A stretch of 64,000 bases of DNA from Canna indica (lineage: Eukaryota; Streptophyta; Magnoliopsida; Zingiberales; Cannaceae): contig CP136890.1 of the NCBI GenBank assembly GCA_034359265.1, positions 77,711,501-77,775,500 on the forward strand, in the 5' to 3' direction. Position numbers and translations under genes: made by a program. The notes beneath the pieces were generated by a model, which saw only the letters and a program-made list of their open reading frames with translations, had not been told where the DNA came from and searched no databases. This document shows positions 48,201 through 60,779 of this stretch, one piece after another (the stretch's first letter is position 1; each line of letters opens with the position of its first letter).

Positions 48201-51023
48201 AAACAAGATATAATCTAGTAAACTTAGTTTGGAAATCCTAAACGGGGTGCTTAGGTAGTGGAGTAGGCATTGGGGCCGAACCACTATAAATCTCCGTGTT
48301 AGCATTGAAATATTATTTGTATTGATTGCATTATTATTATTGCTTCTGCATTTAGTCATCGAATTATAAATTGCCTAAGTAGTTTAAAAAAATGATTAAA
48401 ATCGGAATTAGACAAATAGATTTAGTTAACACACTATTCATCCTCCTCTAGTGTGCCATTTCACCCAACAGGCTTTTCTTTTGCTTAATTGGAATAAAAC
48501 TTTGTTGTCCTTTATTCCTAAGTGTTCCAATCCCTCTAGGATTCAGGATTTCAGACCTATTGCATTGTGTAATCTAAGTTATCGTATCCTTGCTAAGTTG
48601 TTGGCTAATAGACTAAAAATTGTTGTCCCTAAACTTGTGTCTCCTGTGCAATCTATCTTCATTAAGGGCATATCCATTCATGATAACATTCTTATAGCAC
48701 AGGAGATTACTCATTCAATGTATGGGACCAAAGGGAAATTTCCTTATGTCATACTGAAAGTGGACTTAGAGAAAGCGTATGACAAGCTCTCATGGCAGGC
48801 TGTTTTGGCTATGCTTAAAAGTTTTGGTGTTCCTCATAAATTTATTTCTTGGATTTCTTCATGTTTTACTACTGATAGTTTTGCTTGTCTTATTAATGGC
48901 AATGTCTCTCCTTTTTTCCCCTCTTATAGAGGGATCAGGCAATGTGATCCTCTCTCACCTTATCTTTATGTGCTAATCGCCCAGGCCTTAACTTGTTTGC
49001 TTGATAGAGTGGTTGACATTGGTAGGCTTAAGCTCTTTAAGGTTAGAAATTCTCTTAAGATTAGCCACCTCATGTTTGCGGATGACATTTTATTGACGTT
49101 TCGTGTGACTCCTCAGAGTCTTAATACTGTTAAGCAAATTTTTGAGATTTATGATAAATTTTTAGGCCAATCCATTAATTTAACTAAATTCGAGCTCTTT
49201 TTTCCCGTGGTGCTTCAAGGGAACAAATTATGTCTGTTTGCACCTCCCTTGATATCAAGGAAGGTAAGTTTCCTTTCAAGTACCTGGGACTATGATTGCC
49301 CCTAGGCGACAGCCGGTGAACGCTCAAAAATTCTTAATTGATCACATTAAAGCTAAATTAGCTTCTTGGAAAACGAATTACCTTTCTCAAGACGGTCGAG
49401 TTGTTCTTATCAACTCGGTTTTAAATTCTATCCCTTTGCATTCTCTTGCGGTCTCTTGGGCGTCTTTTTCTTTTATTAACACAATTGAGCAAATCTCTAG
49501 AAACTTCCTCTGGTCCGGCCCGTCTGATCGTAAAGCTATTCACCATATTACTTGGGAGGTGGTCACCATGCCTAAAGCGTACGGGGGGGCTTGGTATCCA
49601 CGATCTTGCTGATAAGTGCTTAGCCCTCCAAGCTAAAAGAGTGTTGGGTTACCTAAATCAAAATTCTTCCCCTTCGCTTGATCTGGTCTATGTTAAATAT
49701 CCTAACCTTAAGCTTGGACTCAATCAGGGTAAGTCTGTCTCTTGGAGTTGGAACTTGTTTCGCAAGGCTTTTAAGAAGATTTTCACTGGATGCTTTCGCT
49801 TAATTTCTTCTGTGCTCTTGGATAATTGGATTTTTGATGTTCCCATTTTGTTAAAGCCTACTTTTATTAATTGTTATGTGATTTCTACGAATTTGAATGT
49901 TGATAGTCTTATTTGTAATCAGTGTTGGAATTCAGTTGCTTGTACTAATTTGTTTGGCCCAGTGCTTTCGGAATCCATCTCTAAGTTGCGGTTGCCTATG
50001 CTTCCCGGTGAGGAAAAGTATATCTGGAAGGGTAGTATAGGGGGCAGGGCAGCATTACCGCTAAGACAGCTTATAGATTTCTTAGAAACCATGATCAGTA
50101 GGCTCCCCTCGCCATCTGGAAATGACTTTGGGATATCTTAACTGCTCCTAAGGTGATACTAATTCTTGCACCTTTCCTGTTCCCCTGAGACCGTTGATCA
50201 TTTATTCTTTAAATACCCATTTTCCAGCTCTGTTTGGACCTTATTATTTGTTAAATCCGGGTATAACTTTCTTAATAGATCCAATTGGGTCTTGGGCTTC
50301 TGGTTAACTACTTAGTGGACTCTTCTAGTTGAGGTCCCTCCGGCTATTTCCATAATAGCGAATGTTTGATGGTTCATCTAGCACGCTAGAAATCTTTTGT
50401 TGCACGAGACTAGGTAGCCTGCCCCCTCGACACTTGTGACCAAGATTCTAGCTTTTAGTGATGCCTATTCTACGAGTAAAAAATCTGAGGGATCGAGCAT
50501 TTCCATCCAAACACTTATCAGATGGATTCCGTTAGCACTGAATATTGGTAAAATCAATTGTGATGGATCCTTTGATGACTGTGCGGGTGGGATTGGTTTG
50601 GTGGCACGCTCCTTTAATGGGGATTGCATCTGGGCAGTCTCTATGATTCAGACTGGCAGCTCTACTCTCGAACTTGAAGCTTTGGCTGTAAAAGAGGGTC
50701 TCCTGTTTTCCATTGAACATCGCATGCCATGTTTTGTCATTGAATCTGACTCTAAGACTTTAATTTCTGCTCTCAATAGGGATTGTTCCCCTCCTTGAGA
50801 AATTGACGCAATTATTTCTGACATTTTGGCACTCAAAGCCCAATGTAATTATATTGACTTTCTTTTTTGTTTTAGAAAATATAACAAAGCTGCTAATTGG
50901 GCAGCAAATAGGGATCGGCTTTGTAAGGATGGACTGGTTTGGTCCACTGTTTATCCTCCTGAGTTGGACGAGATTTTGTATTTTGATTGTTTTGGTGTTG
51001 ACTTTTGCCGCACTTTAATTTAA
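45255..51023 (+). pseudogene. LINE-1 ORF2: endonuclease, RT, RNase H
   Basis: EN: MIALSWNVRGAWRHS, LIALQETHLEE, an in-frame stop at 45615-45617, then WILAGDFNCSL, LDLGFTGNLYTW, GISDHCPLLF; a second stop at 46191. The solo LTR 46709-48470 interrupts before RT. RT: SRIQDFRPIALCNLSYRILA, LKVDLEKAYDKLSW, GIRQCDPLSPYLYVL, catalytic LMFADDILLT (49070-49100), with a frame change near 49290. Downstream: FLWSGPSDRKAIHHITW, zf-RVT-like region broken by stops, and RNase H KINCDGSFDDC, ELEALAVKEGL, VIESDSKTLI (50544-50790), then ANWAANRDRL to stop at 51023. It is dead as a protein but domain-complete in order. Confidence 0.88.
46709..48470 (+). mobile_element. Solo LTR of element B family in LINE-1 ORF2
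   Basis: 1762 bp, TGTCGGCTTAAGG to CATTTCACCCAACA, with a perfect 5-bp TSD ggctt (46704-46708 and 48471-48475). TATA box tctataaatac at 47701. The stretch 47410-47640 is dense in cggtcgaccg and gatcgatcgatcgacc words. Removing it and one TSD copy rejoins the LINE reading HVFFESAL to LLLNWNKTLLSF. Confidence 0.95.
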
Positions 51024-51199
51024 GCTCTTTGTTTTTTTTTAAAAAAAAAGTTAGGAAAAGGAAATTCCAACAATGCCCTCGACTTTATTTACAATTGTGT
51101 AATGTCCCCTTGTACTTCTTAAGTAGCCTTGTATTTATTGCTCTCCACTCCTCACTCCAGTACCTTTCATAGGTTTGCAGTACTTTTTGGTCCCTAACA

Positions 51200-53824
51200 A
51201 ATTGTTTTCGTATTTTGAGGTTCTTGAGCAGAACACCATGTGATATAAAACTTAAATAGTGGCGATAAAATTTCTCACTAAGAGTTTCTTTTTCCAATTA
51301 TGTTATAGAATAACATATATTTTAATATCTTCGTTCCTCGTAATAACTTACTCTATACTTCTTCTTTTTTTAATGTACTTATGACTTCATAGTTAGATGT
51401 TTTAGTATTTTATTTATAGGTAGTAGGTTTGAATCTTATCTCTTGTGTTTTATATGCATTATTTTCTTCATTCTTTTTTGTAATAGTTGAATATAAAATT
51501 ATTTTTTTCAAAAAAATCTAAATCTTTTTCCATTAGTTTTTAACCTAGTTCCAAATCTTTCTACATTAATTTTTAACCTAAGTTCAAATCATTCTCCATT
51601 AATATTTTTATACTTCTATAGTTCTCATATTGATTTCATTCATAATACATCTTTACATGACGTAATCAATGCTCATTTTATTAAGTTGTGTGGAATTTGT
51701 GAATGAATTATTCAAATAATTAATTTGCTCATTAGGTACTCAAGGAAAATTTTAAAAAATAAATAGAAGAGTATCTTATACTTCTTTTATGATTGTGGAT
51801 GTTATTTAATTGAGAACCCAAATATGAAAAATAATGAATTTTACTAATAATCTATATTAATTATATGATATATCTTCATGGTAAATAAAATTTATTTTTT
51901 CAATATTAATTTTGCATACAATTTAATTTTTTCTCATAATATAATATATGTCAATACTTTAAGAAATAATAATTTTTTAGCATGTATTTACAATTTTGTT
52001 AATCTCTTATTAGTTTCTTAATTTTCTTCGTATGGTATGCTCATAAATTTAACCTTCAAGGTGAGCAACGCAACACCCGCTTTGCGGTGGAGCAAACTTT
52101 GGGTAATTGAAATGAAAGAATTATATTTTAAAAGAATAAAAGCTTTAATTACTTTTACATTAAAGACTTTAATAATATTTTTAAAATATAAAAATATGTG
52201 ATGAAATTTATATTAGTTATAAGTTATGATTTTAATTAAAAATTTGAAGTTAAACGATTAAAATAATATTTGTTATTTTTTTATATTCTAAATTGAATCC
52301 CCTTAATTAAAATTTTGCCTTTGTTGAATAACACAGAAGCATTGTTGAATGTCACCCACTTGTTGGTAAAACTGATGAAGTCTCAAAGCAATTATTCCTT
52401 CAGGTTTTGAATCTGAGTTATTGAGGAACTTAAAACACTATAGAGATAGAAGTATTTCTTAGAGCATGGTTTCTTAGAAAGATGCTGGATTCTTTGTCTC
52501 TCGTATACTTTTGGGATTATTCCTCAATGCCACACATGCATCTCCGTCATTTTTTTTTGCAACATTCAGTATTGCCACTGCTACTTTTTTCTCTTCCCTA
52601 CATATTTGGTTAGGTTTACTGCATTGAGAATCTTTCAGTGCATGAAGCAAGGACCAGATATGCAAGCAACTAAACAATGGAAGAAAAGGTGAGAACAGTA
52701 CTGAGGTCAATGAGGAATTTGTCAACAACTGCCCCATTTCTATTTCATCTTCCAGGTTGTTGATACAGCAAGAAGGTCAAGAAAGGCAAACACAAATATT
52801 TATTGTCCTGTTGATATTGAATCAAAATTCTAGTCTACGAAGACCAAAATTAATTTGTCCATGCATGTGAAGTAAAAGAGTATAATACGTACAAATATAT
52901 CACAGCCAAGAGGAGTAGTAGAAGGCCAAGAAATTGCCAAAGAAGCATTAAATCTTCCAACAAAGATAGAAACAAGTTGAAGTTTTAAGCACTAAGCTGT
53001 CTTGGGAACAAGCAGAATCTGCCATATCTAATCTCAGGCTAAGCTAAGCAATATAAACTTTCTCTTCAGTACTGGAATAAGAAAATGTAAGAAGACAGAA
53101 TCAAATAATGGTTCTAAACAATATTGTCATATACAATTTATACTTACCTTGCTTGGCGGTTCATGACCCCACTGCATTATACATTTGGCTATGAATCCTA
53201 TGCAAAACCAAGTGAAACAAATCACAGATACACTATGTTTTAAGTAATTTTGCTGGCTTCCATCTCAGTACACAAATTCTAATCAGTGTATATATGTATA
53301 GTCCAATACTAGTGTTTTTTAATGTAGCCTGCTTCTTTATGACACTGGACCAAATAAGAAGAAACAAATACTGTAAAACCAACCAATTTATTGACATCAA
53401 ATGAACTAATTCAGTCAGCTGAGTTCTACACTATAGTCTGAAGAGCGATAATTACAAGAAAATCTAAAGAATTAGAAATATTAAGTAGTTCCCTTCCCTA
53501 TTTTCCGCAACAAGTAGTAGGCACACCTCTTACAAATTTGAAGAGATAACAAATACAAGTGAAACAACAGACCTAGATTAGCAGATGATCATTTGTGTAC
53601 ATGAAGTTCCAGAGTACATAATAAAACCACATTCTGGAGATATATGTATTTGCTACGTGGGTCTGGGTAAGGCTGCTTGAAGATTCATATCATGATTCAC
53701 AATTGGATAAGATGATGCTTCCTGCAAATTATTTGCATGTAGGGCTTACAAAAAAAAGAAAGCTGAAGTTGATGACAGACTAATCATCTAATAAAACATA
53801 GATTCAGTTACCTGAAAACTATAA
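51200..53824. other. AT-rich intergenic DNA, 3' flank of the LRR gene
   Basis: No gene is supported. 51300-52340 is very AT-rich. 52340-53820 is more balanced and may include the LRR gene's 3' UTR next to 53825. The minus-strand ORF 52474-52737 (87 aa) has no recognisable domain and I leave it uncalled. Confidence 0.5.
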
Positions 53825-55919
53825 TCAGTTTACATAGTCAAGACCGTCATGCTTCCTTTTGTTAGGCTTTGAGAAAAAACAAAATTGAACCCAGCTCATC
53901 TTAGGCTTCACTGGTAGCACCTTAACATCCCTCTTTGCAACACGTTCGGCCATGTAACGCACAACAGCCTTTCAAGAGAAAATGAGTATCAAATATCTAT
54001 CAAATGCGAGTTATGCAAACATAGTTAGAAGTATACATAAAATGCTTACTTGTGCACCCATTTCAGCTATATGTCTTGGTGGTACCTCCATAGGGTTTTC
54101 TTCCGCATGAAGCACCCGAAGCTGGGACAGCATTGCAAAAGATTCAGGAAGAACCCTAATCTGATTGTTGCTAATATCTAACTCATCAAGAAACTCCAGG
54201 TTTCCAATGGAGCGTGGGAGATATTGCAAATCAGCAAAGTTGTTTCCTACATTTAGTTTGATAAGAGAAGTGGCAAGGCACAGGCTCTCAGGTATTGATT
54301 CAAGCTCATTAAAACTAACATCAAGCTCCTTCAACTTCGATAAAGATGCCATTGTCGTTGGAAGTCCTTTGATATTGTTGTAGCGGACAGAAAGAATCTC
54401 CAAGGATTCTAGTCTCCCAACAGCTTCTGGGAGACCTTTCAGACGATTGTAATCTGCTCGAAGCTCAATGAGAGCGACACAGTGACCAATAGTGTGAGGG
54501 AGCTCCTCAATATCATTTGTTTCAACATTTAGTTTCTTCAATCGTGTAAGATTCCCAATTGTGTCTGGCATCACAGAAAGCTGGTTTGTGCTCAAGTCAA
54601 GTTCCTCAAGATGAACTAATTTACCAAATGTAGATGGCAATGATGTTAAGTGATTTCCTCTCAGATCTAGAAAAAGCAGGCTACAGAGATCCCCAATAGA
54701 ATCTGGAACTTGAGCAATCCTATTTGAGTGGAGATCCAATTTTGTTAAAGAAGAAAGAGCACCAATCGTAGTAGGTAAGGCAACGATCCGATTTTCTGAA
54801 AGATCAAGAATAACTAGACCAGAGAGCTTCCTAATCGAATCAGGTAACCAATCTACTTGATCCATCAGCTTATTCTGGAGATTGAGTTCACGAGCGCCTT
54901 TTTTTGCAGAGACTTCAATCAAACTAGCTAGTCTAATGAGGCTCAGTTTTCCCCCTTCTCCCCCTGCATAAGACATTAAAATTCAAGAATAATTAAAATA
55001 ACTCAACCATAAATTCTTCTAGAGCTTCATTCACTTATATGAGTTTCCATTTTAATTTTTTGTTGGGTCTGATATGGAACATTTTTATGAAGTTCTTCAT
55101 TAATGGATTGTCACATAATTATGTTCATATCTTCTAAACTTAAATAACTGTATGATCTTCTGAATTCCATTTCAACCGTTCGGATTTGGTATCACCAGAT
55201 ATCATTGCATACACAAGTATTCTGGATTCTATAAATTTTTATAAGGAATTTATCAAACAATTCAGCATTGCAGATGTCAAAAGAGCAGAAGGATACACAA
55301 AATAAAATCACTTACCAGAAGTAATTTCTTGCCTATTTGTCGAATTCGAGACTGACCCTCTAGATATCTGGGTGTTACTACAGATTCCATCTACATGTGG
55401 CCTCAGATTTTTCAGGAAACTATCATCTTTAGAAACACGATTAATGCTTCTTCCTACCTCTTTCTCCGAGTTGAAGACAGATGAAACACTAGTTGAAGTA
55501 CTTGTCGGAGCCTTAGAATTGGCCGTGCTAACTGTAACCAACTTTCTAGGGATTGATGGAGCTGACCCACGCGAACTTGAAGGAAGACAACCAGAAGCTC
55601 TCTGGATCAATTCATCAAACAAGACATGAATGTTTTCCAGATCAAGAAGCTTAAGAGCTTCTCTCTTCTGTTCTTTGCTCTGATAGTAAACTACATTCTT
55701 CTGCATCTCTTGCAGCACCAAGAAGAGCTCTTCAGGGACCTCCAATCCCTTATTCTGTTTCAGAATGGCATCTATTCGGATCTGCTCTTCCTTTTCGACG
55801 TTGCGGACCAACGCCATTGCAGCCTCAACCTCATCTAGGCCAGGCCTTAGGGGAAGAGACCGGTGAAGCTTCATGATCTCTTCGGCAACAGTATCAACCG
55901 ACTGCAAAGAAGAATCCAT
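53825..55919 (-). CDS. PIRL-type leucine-rich-repeat protein (intracellular Ras-group LRR)
   Basis: Three coding exons on the minus strand: 55919-55316, 54963-54050, 53968-53825, with GT-AG introns and matching phases, 553 aa. The N-terminal 200 residues (MDSSLQSVDTVAEEIMKLHR onward) are partly helical and then Ser/Thr-rich. Residues about 215-490 hold ten or more 23-residue LRRs of the Ras-group consensus (LPxxIGxLxxLxxLDLxxNxI, e.g. LVILDLSENRIVALPTTIG). The tail is basic (KRDVKVLPVKPKMSWVQF, FFSKPNKRKHDGLDYV). No signal peptide or membrane segment, so cytosolic. Length and layout match plant PIRL proteins of the PIRL4/5 kind; the subgroup is a judgement. PIRLs are thought to be signalling scaffolds related to animal SHOC2-like proteins. 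No frame damage seen. Confidence 0.92.
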
Positions 55920-56657
55920 TTCTCGGCAAAATTTAGAAAACCAGATCGGGAGGGACTTTGGGGGAGTTTAGATAAGGGGAAAAGTTATCACCCACGGGGT
56001 TACAAGTAGAAATCCACATCAGAAAAGAGCTTCATAACCAAACCTCACGAGCTCCTTCGCTTTTCTAGAACAATCTCAGGATAAGAAGGAACAAAAAGGA
56101 GGCGGACGGATCATCTTCTCCACATAAACTCAACAAAGATCTGAACTTTGACTCGCATCACCGGAAAGGATCCGTTTTGAGCGCAATGACGACGAAGTAA
56201 TAATCGATTAGCATCAAACCAAATCCACGAATCCTCTCACAATACTAACCTCAAAAACTACACCAAGATTTCACGAGATCGGACGGGGGATCTTGAAAGC
56301 TGACCTTGCAAACCCATCTTTCGCCAAAATCAAGTGGCAAAACCAAATCCCGTGCATCAATTACCTAAAACGTCACCCTTTTGCAACTGAATCTCATCAA
56401 CTGCGAACACTCCCAGAGAAAGACAGCCGGGCTTGTCTCATGGATTCCTTGGAGAAGAACAAAGAGACAATAAAGTTGAGATCTTTATCATCAAATCACA
56501 AACAACTCACTCTCTTCCAAGTTTCTACCTATACACATCCAGAATTTTGCTTCACAAAACAGGGGCAATTCCCTTTGCTCGGTGCTCTGCCACTAAAAAG
56601 TAATTAAAGAGGGAAGCAAATAGTGTTCATAAACCAAATCAAATGAAGGTGACTTGC

Positions 56658-56658
<1 letters not shown>
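55920..56658. other. 5' flank of the LRR gene
   Basis: Likely 5' UTR and promoter of the minus-strand LRR gene. No clear TATA box or coding feature. The plus-strand ORF at 56293-56607 has no family resemblance. Confidence 0.45.

Positions 56659-56724
<66 letters not shown>
56659..56724. repeat. (CT)n-(TA)n compound microsatellite
   Basis: About 40 bp of CT with one interruption (ctgtct), followed directly by about 12 TA units, roughly 740 bp upstream of the LRR start codon. On the gene's strand it is a GA repeat. Confidence 0.93.
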
Positions 56725-56858
56725 GCTGTATATGCGCTCAGTAATTAGGATAAGATTAATTTCCCATTATATATTGATATCCACGTAAAGGAATCTAAAA
56801 CTTAAAATATATAATATTCTTTTTTAAAATACTCAGAGATTTCTAAATATAGTCCTTT

Positions 56859-58654
56859 TTTATTTTTTTATTTTTATTTTTATTTTTTTCCCCAAAATAA
56901 AAATTACTTATTATTAACGAACAAAACCATGACCTCCCTAGCAACAATATTTTGGAGCTCCGAAGGTCTCACATGAGACCAAATCTGCGAGACTCCATTC
57001 AAGCGAGCAAAATTTGCGGCCCAGTGGACTATTTTATTACACTATTTATAAACAAAATTAAAAAAAAAATTATTACAAGCCAGAATAAATGAGGAGATGT
57101 CATCAAATTCGGCTTGCACCCTCCAATCAGCCAGTCAGGGCACTTATTTTGCTTCAAAGAATCCATCAGAGATTTGGAGTCTGATTCAATTATAATATTG
57201 TAATAGCGTTCCTACAGAGCAATGACCAACGCTTGTCGGAAAGCAAGGGTTTTCGCATGCAAAACAATGTTAGCATTTATTAACATACACTCGGCATACA
57301 AGATATTACTAGTATGATCTCTGGAAATAATTTCAACAGCATAGAAAATGGTAGAAAAAAGGCATCGCAATTTATTTTGATGCAATTGAGAGGAGGGGGC
57401 ATCCATTTACAAATGATAGGGTTTCTTACTTTAGAATTGCCCTCAGACATTGAATTTAATTCGAGGAAGCCCACATAAGAAATAATTTTTTTCACTAAGC
57501 AAGATGGGAAAACCTACCGCGCCTGATGCAACCCCTCATTTCTCCTATACCAGATGAACCACCATGAAACGACAACTAATCTTTTTATCGAGCAACAAAT
57601 TGAATCATCACTCAAGATAAGAAGATCGCTACCAAGTATCCATGTTTGTCTATCCGGCAGCATGATTTTAAAATGAAATGGTAAAAGATTCCAAATTTCG
57701 AGTGAAAAGGGGCAGAAACAGAACAAATGCTCAAAAGTTTCAGCAGCAGCAGATAGACAGAGAGAGCACAAGTTAGTAGAAGATAATTCAAAGCATACAG
57801 TCTATCTCTAGTGAGGAGCCAGGCATGCATCAATTTCCAAAGAAACAATTTTATTTTTTCAGGAATCATTAAAGACCAAATATCAGACCAGTTAAGAGAA
57901 GAATTAAAAGCTGAAATATCATGTTTGAGAAGAAATTTGTAAGCTGCAGTAGTTGTAATATTTTCAAACTTGTTGTCAATCCAAATTAATTTGTCATCAT
58001 GGGGAATTAAAGGAAAGCCAATCATAAAAATGAATGCACCCAACTCATGCGAAAATATATCATTGCAAAGAGCACTATTCCATTGCTGATTCTTGATAAG
58101 GCAACTCACAGTCAAACCATCATTGATTAATTGAGTGTTGATGAAGGTATGTTTCATGTTGAATGGCAGATTAAGAAGCCAAGTATCACACATAAGGGAG
58201 GTATTATTTCCAGATTTGATGATAGAATGGAAACCAAGGTTGAGTTTTTTGAAAGCCTTCACAAAGAGCCTCCAAGACCAAGAACAAGAGGGGGGAGCTT
58301 TAGTATAATTGGCAGAGAGTTTAGGATATTTATATTTAACCAGATGAAGCCAAAGGTTAGCATCATTGTTAAGATAGGTTGCCACCCTTTTAGCGTTAAG
58401 GGACAGGCTTTGTAAGAAAATATTATGGATACCAAGACCTCCATTAGCTTTTGAAGTAGTGATTTGGTTCCAAGAGATAAGATGCATCTTTTTATGATCA
58501 CTACTAGAACTCAAAAGAAATTGCTACTGGTGCTATTGATTTTATTCTTAGCTTTCTTAGGCAATCAGGAGACAAAAATGGTGTGAAAGATAATAAAGGT
58601 GAGGACAAATTTAACCAAAATTAGTTTGTCAACTTGAGAGAGATAATGGTGTGA
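56859..58654 (-). pseudogene. LINE-2: 5'-truncated L1-type LINE
   Basis: Minus strand, ORF2 C-terminal part only. From 58650 down: YLSQVDKLILVKFVL, LPKKAKN, INSTSSNFF, SSSSDHKKMHLISWNQI, KANGGLGIHNIFLQSLSLNA, a zf-RVT-like region (IPEKIKLFLWKLMHAWLLT, EHLFCFCPFSLEIW), and RNase H pieces (CIKINCDAFF, ESDSKSLMDSLKQ, ACNNF, WAANFARLNG). Blocks match LINE-1 (SGPSDRKAIHHITW, YLSQDGRVVLIN) but are clearly diverged. An A-rich tail (minus) lies at 56889-56859. The octamer agtccttt flanks both ends (56851-56858, 58655-58662) and may be the TSD. Stops and frameshifts are frequent. Confidence 0.8.
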
Positions 58655-58759
58655 AGTCCTTTATTTTATCATTTCACTATCTCAAAAAAAAATTAAGTTG
58701 CTCAAAGTATTTTTTTTTATTTTTACAAAATATGAATATCTTCTTATCAACTCATCTCA

Positions 58760-59234
58760 GTATTTTAGTATTTTTTATGGTTAAACTAAAGCCTTAAAGT
58801 GTATAACTTGTGTCATTTTTTGAATAAGTATAACATGAATTTATTTGTAACAATATTTTTAATAGAAAAATATTATTTTAGTGATTAAAATTATTGTTTT
58901 ATTAATTTTTAAAATTACTTTAAAGATTTTTGATAAAAGTATTTAAGTATCTAAATTGTGTTCTTTAAATAATTAAAAATTAAAACAGATTAAGTTTATC
59001 CACTAAAGTAGTATTTTCACAGAAAAAACATTAAACTTAGAAAATATGGAAAATAATTTACGTCCTTGTAGACTTTGCAAAAGTTTTCTAAAACTAAACA
59101 ACTAAAAGTTAACAATAATTTTAGAAAGAAACACTATTTAAATTGACAAAAATAAATTTAAGTTATATTTAATAAAAAAAGAATATAATTAGGTACTCAA
59201 CGACTTTTGCATATATCTTTAACTCACTAAAATA

Positions 59235-59270
<36 letters not shown>

Positions 59271-59560
59271 TTTAGCCATTAGAATAGTATTTTGTCATAA
59301 AAGTATTATATAAACTTTCAAAAATAAATTTATATTATACTTAACCAAGCAAACCACAATTTAAACATTAAAAAAGTTTTGCCACATTTTTTGAATTACT
59401 AAAAATTAAAAAACAATAAATTTAATCATAAAATAATATTTAGCCACTAAAAATTATTAGAATACTAATATAAATTGCCAGAAATAAATTTGTATTATAC
59501 ATAATAAAAAAGTCATCTTATGACCGCTACAAACTTTCTCAAAAAGTTTTTAATTAATAA
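58760..59560. repeat. AT-rich diverged repeat with inverted and direct copies
   Basis: The tract aaaaataaattta..ttatatttaat recurs near 59145, 59310 and 59475, spaced about 165 bp. The segment 58800-58930 is an inverted, diverged copy of 59390-59500 (shared order: aaaacaataa, aatttaatca, aaaataatattt, aataaatt). An (AAT)n run lies at 59235-59270. It looks like a foldback or tandem element; no ends are fixed and it is non-coding. Confidence 0.5.
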
Positions 59561-60779
59561 AATGGTGTGGGTAAGATTTAAAAATAAAGAAATTTTTAAT
59601 TTTAACAAAGAATATTCTAGATATTTTAAGTATGTTATAAATGTAGAAGTATTAGTTTTTTTTAATAAAAATAAAAAATAAAAATAAGGGATCATACTAT
59701 AATTTAAAAAAATTTAGACCTTCAAAAAAACGTATATCATTAACTGTACTACTTACGATTGACAATCTAGAAATATTAGTTCTTTATTATAAATTCAAAA
59801 AATTTATAATTATAGATAAAGTTGCTCAAACTTGTAATAACTGTTCCTCAGTTAAAAATCCAAGGAAAAAAAAAAGAATTCGATTAATTTTCACCAATTT
59901 AAACTAAATCGATCTCATTTTAATCGGAACAAACATTTAAGAATAAACATGCATAGAATGTGGATAACTTCTGGAAGGATTCACAACCGAATCAGTCGGT
60001 CACCTAATTTTCAAAACCCTAAATCAACTCTCTGTAACAGTGAGAGAGAAAGGGAGAGTTATGAAAGAGGGGAAAGGGAAAGGCAAGTGGTGTGGGGTGG
60101 TGGTCCCACACTGTCATGGATCCACCAACATGCTATGTGGCTTCCATGGACCATTTTATTTATTTTCTATTTTACTTCTTTTTGACTGATCCTCTTATCT
60201 CATCTCTTTTCATTTTTAGTACGAGGCTTTTTGTTGCTTGCATGGATTATTAATTGGGTTACTATTTCTCCCTGCTTACGTGGCAGAGATCCAGTTAAAT
60301 ATTATTTATATAAATTTAAAAATTATGTATATATATATAAACAAAGATAGAAATTTACAGTAGGTAATTATATTAGGAATTAAATTTTAAATTTTTAAAC
60401 AATTTACGGTATGTTATCACCAACTGATCCACAGTTAGTTAAAAAAAATTATATATTTCACCTCTATAGTAAAATCAATCACATAATGGCCAAGCAAGCG
60501 AAAAATAAATTATTTAATTGCACCAGGCGAAGAATGCCACGTGGTGTTATAATAATATATTCTCATAACTATGTCTCCGAAAATATATATTGCGAAGTTT
60601 CGGAAGAAGGGCGGCGCTTCATCTCGAGCCGCCTCTTCAAAGAACGCTAAAAAGTTGCCTACTTTTTCTTACCAACCCTCCCTTGGCAGAATCGTAATCA
60701 CTAACACAAACTCGTTCTTGCATGCATGGATTCAGAGCTCAACATTAACAGTGGCCTGCAGAAGCATCAGCAACGGCGG
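59561..60779. other. AT-rich intergenic DNA, 3' flank of the polygalacturonase gene
   Basis: No gene supported. It includes a GA-rich stretch (60035-60085). Short ORFs on the plus strand lack domains or are antisense to the polygalacturonase. Confidence 0.5.

Larger units (their letters stand above)
41267..51049 (+). mobile_element. LINE-1: plant L1-type LINE in the gypsy LTR
   Basis: Flanked by the perfect 13-bp duplication gttaggaaaagga (41254-41266 and 51050-51062). It ends in a short T-run and A-run (51031-51049). It encodes ORF1 with a CCHC motif and ORF2 with endonuclease, RT, zf-RVT-like and RNase H domains, in order. It contains solo LTRs (42224-44102, 46709-48470) and a hAT MITE (44159-44633); without them it is about 5.7 kb, near full length for a plant LINE. 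Confidence 0.92.
11025..51199 (-). mobile_element. Ty3/gypsy retrotransposon, outermost layer of the nest
   Basis: Minus-strand element in pieces: 3' integrase end about 11025-11389, integrase to gag 37216-40467, and 5' LTR 40468-51199 (interrupted). The 5' LTR begins TGTTAGGGACC at 51199 and ends TTGTGACA at 40468. It is followed by the primer-binding site TGGTATCAGAGCC, complementary to initiator-Met tRNA. Domain order gag, protease, RT, RNase H, integrase is Ty3/gypsy. Inserts are the copia element (11390-37215), a MULE-type MITE (40641-41144) and a LINE (41267-51049). No 3' LTR is recognisable to the left of 11025, so that end seems truncated. Confidence 0.8.
40468..51199 (-). repeat. Gypsy 5' LTR, split by a MITE and a LINE
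   Basis: Native LTR pieces are 51199-51063, 41266-41154 and 40640-40468, together about 420 bp. TATA-like CTATAAATACAG (minus) lies near 41235. The ends are TGTTAGGG and TTGTGACA. The duplicated gttaggaaaagga and aaaaagaaa blocks show where the LINE and MITE entered. Confidence 0.8.

Noticed and set aside
52474..52737. 87-aa minus-strand ORF between the gypsy LTR and the LRR gene
   Set aside because: No domain, no splice-linked neighbour and ordinary length for chance ORFs.
58499..58512. cactactagaac, looks like a CACTA terminus
   Set aside because: LINE-2 reading (SSSSDHKKMHLISW) runs through it and continues beyond. There is no partner terminus or subterminal repeat.
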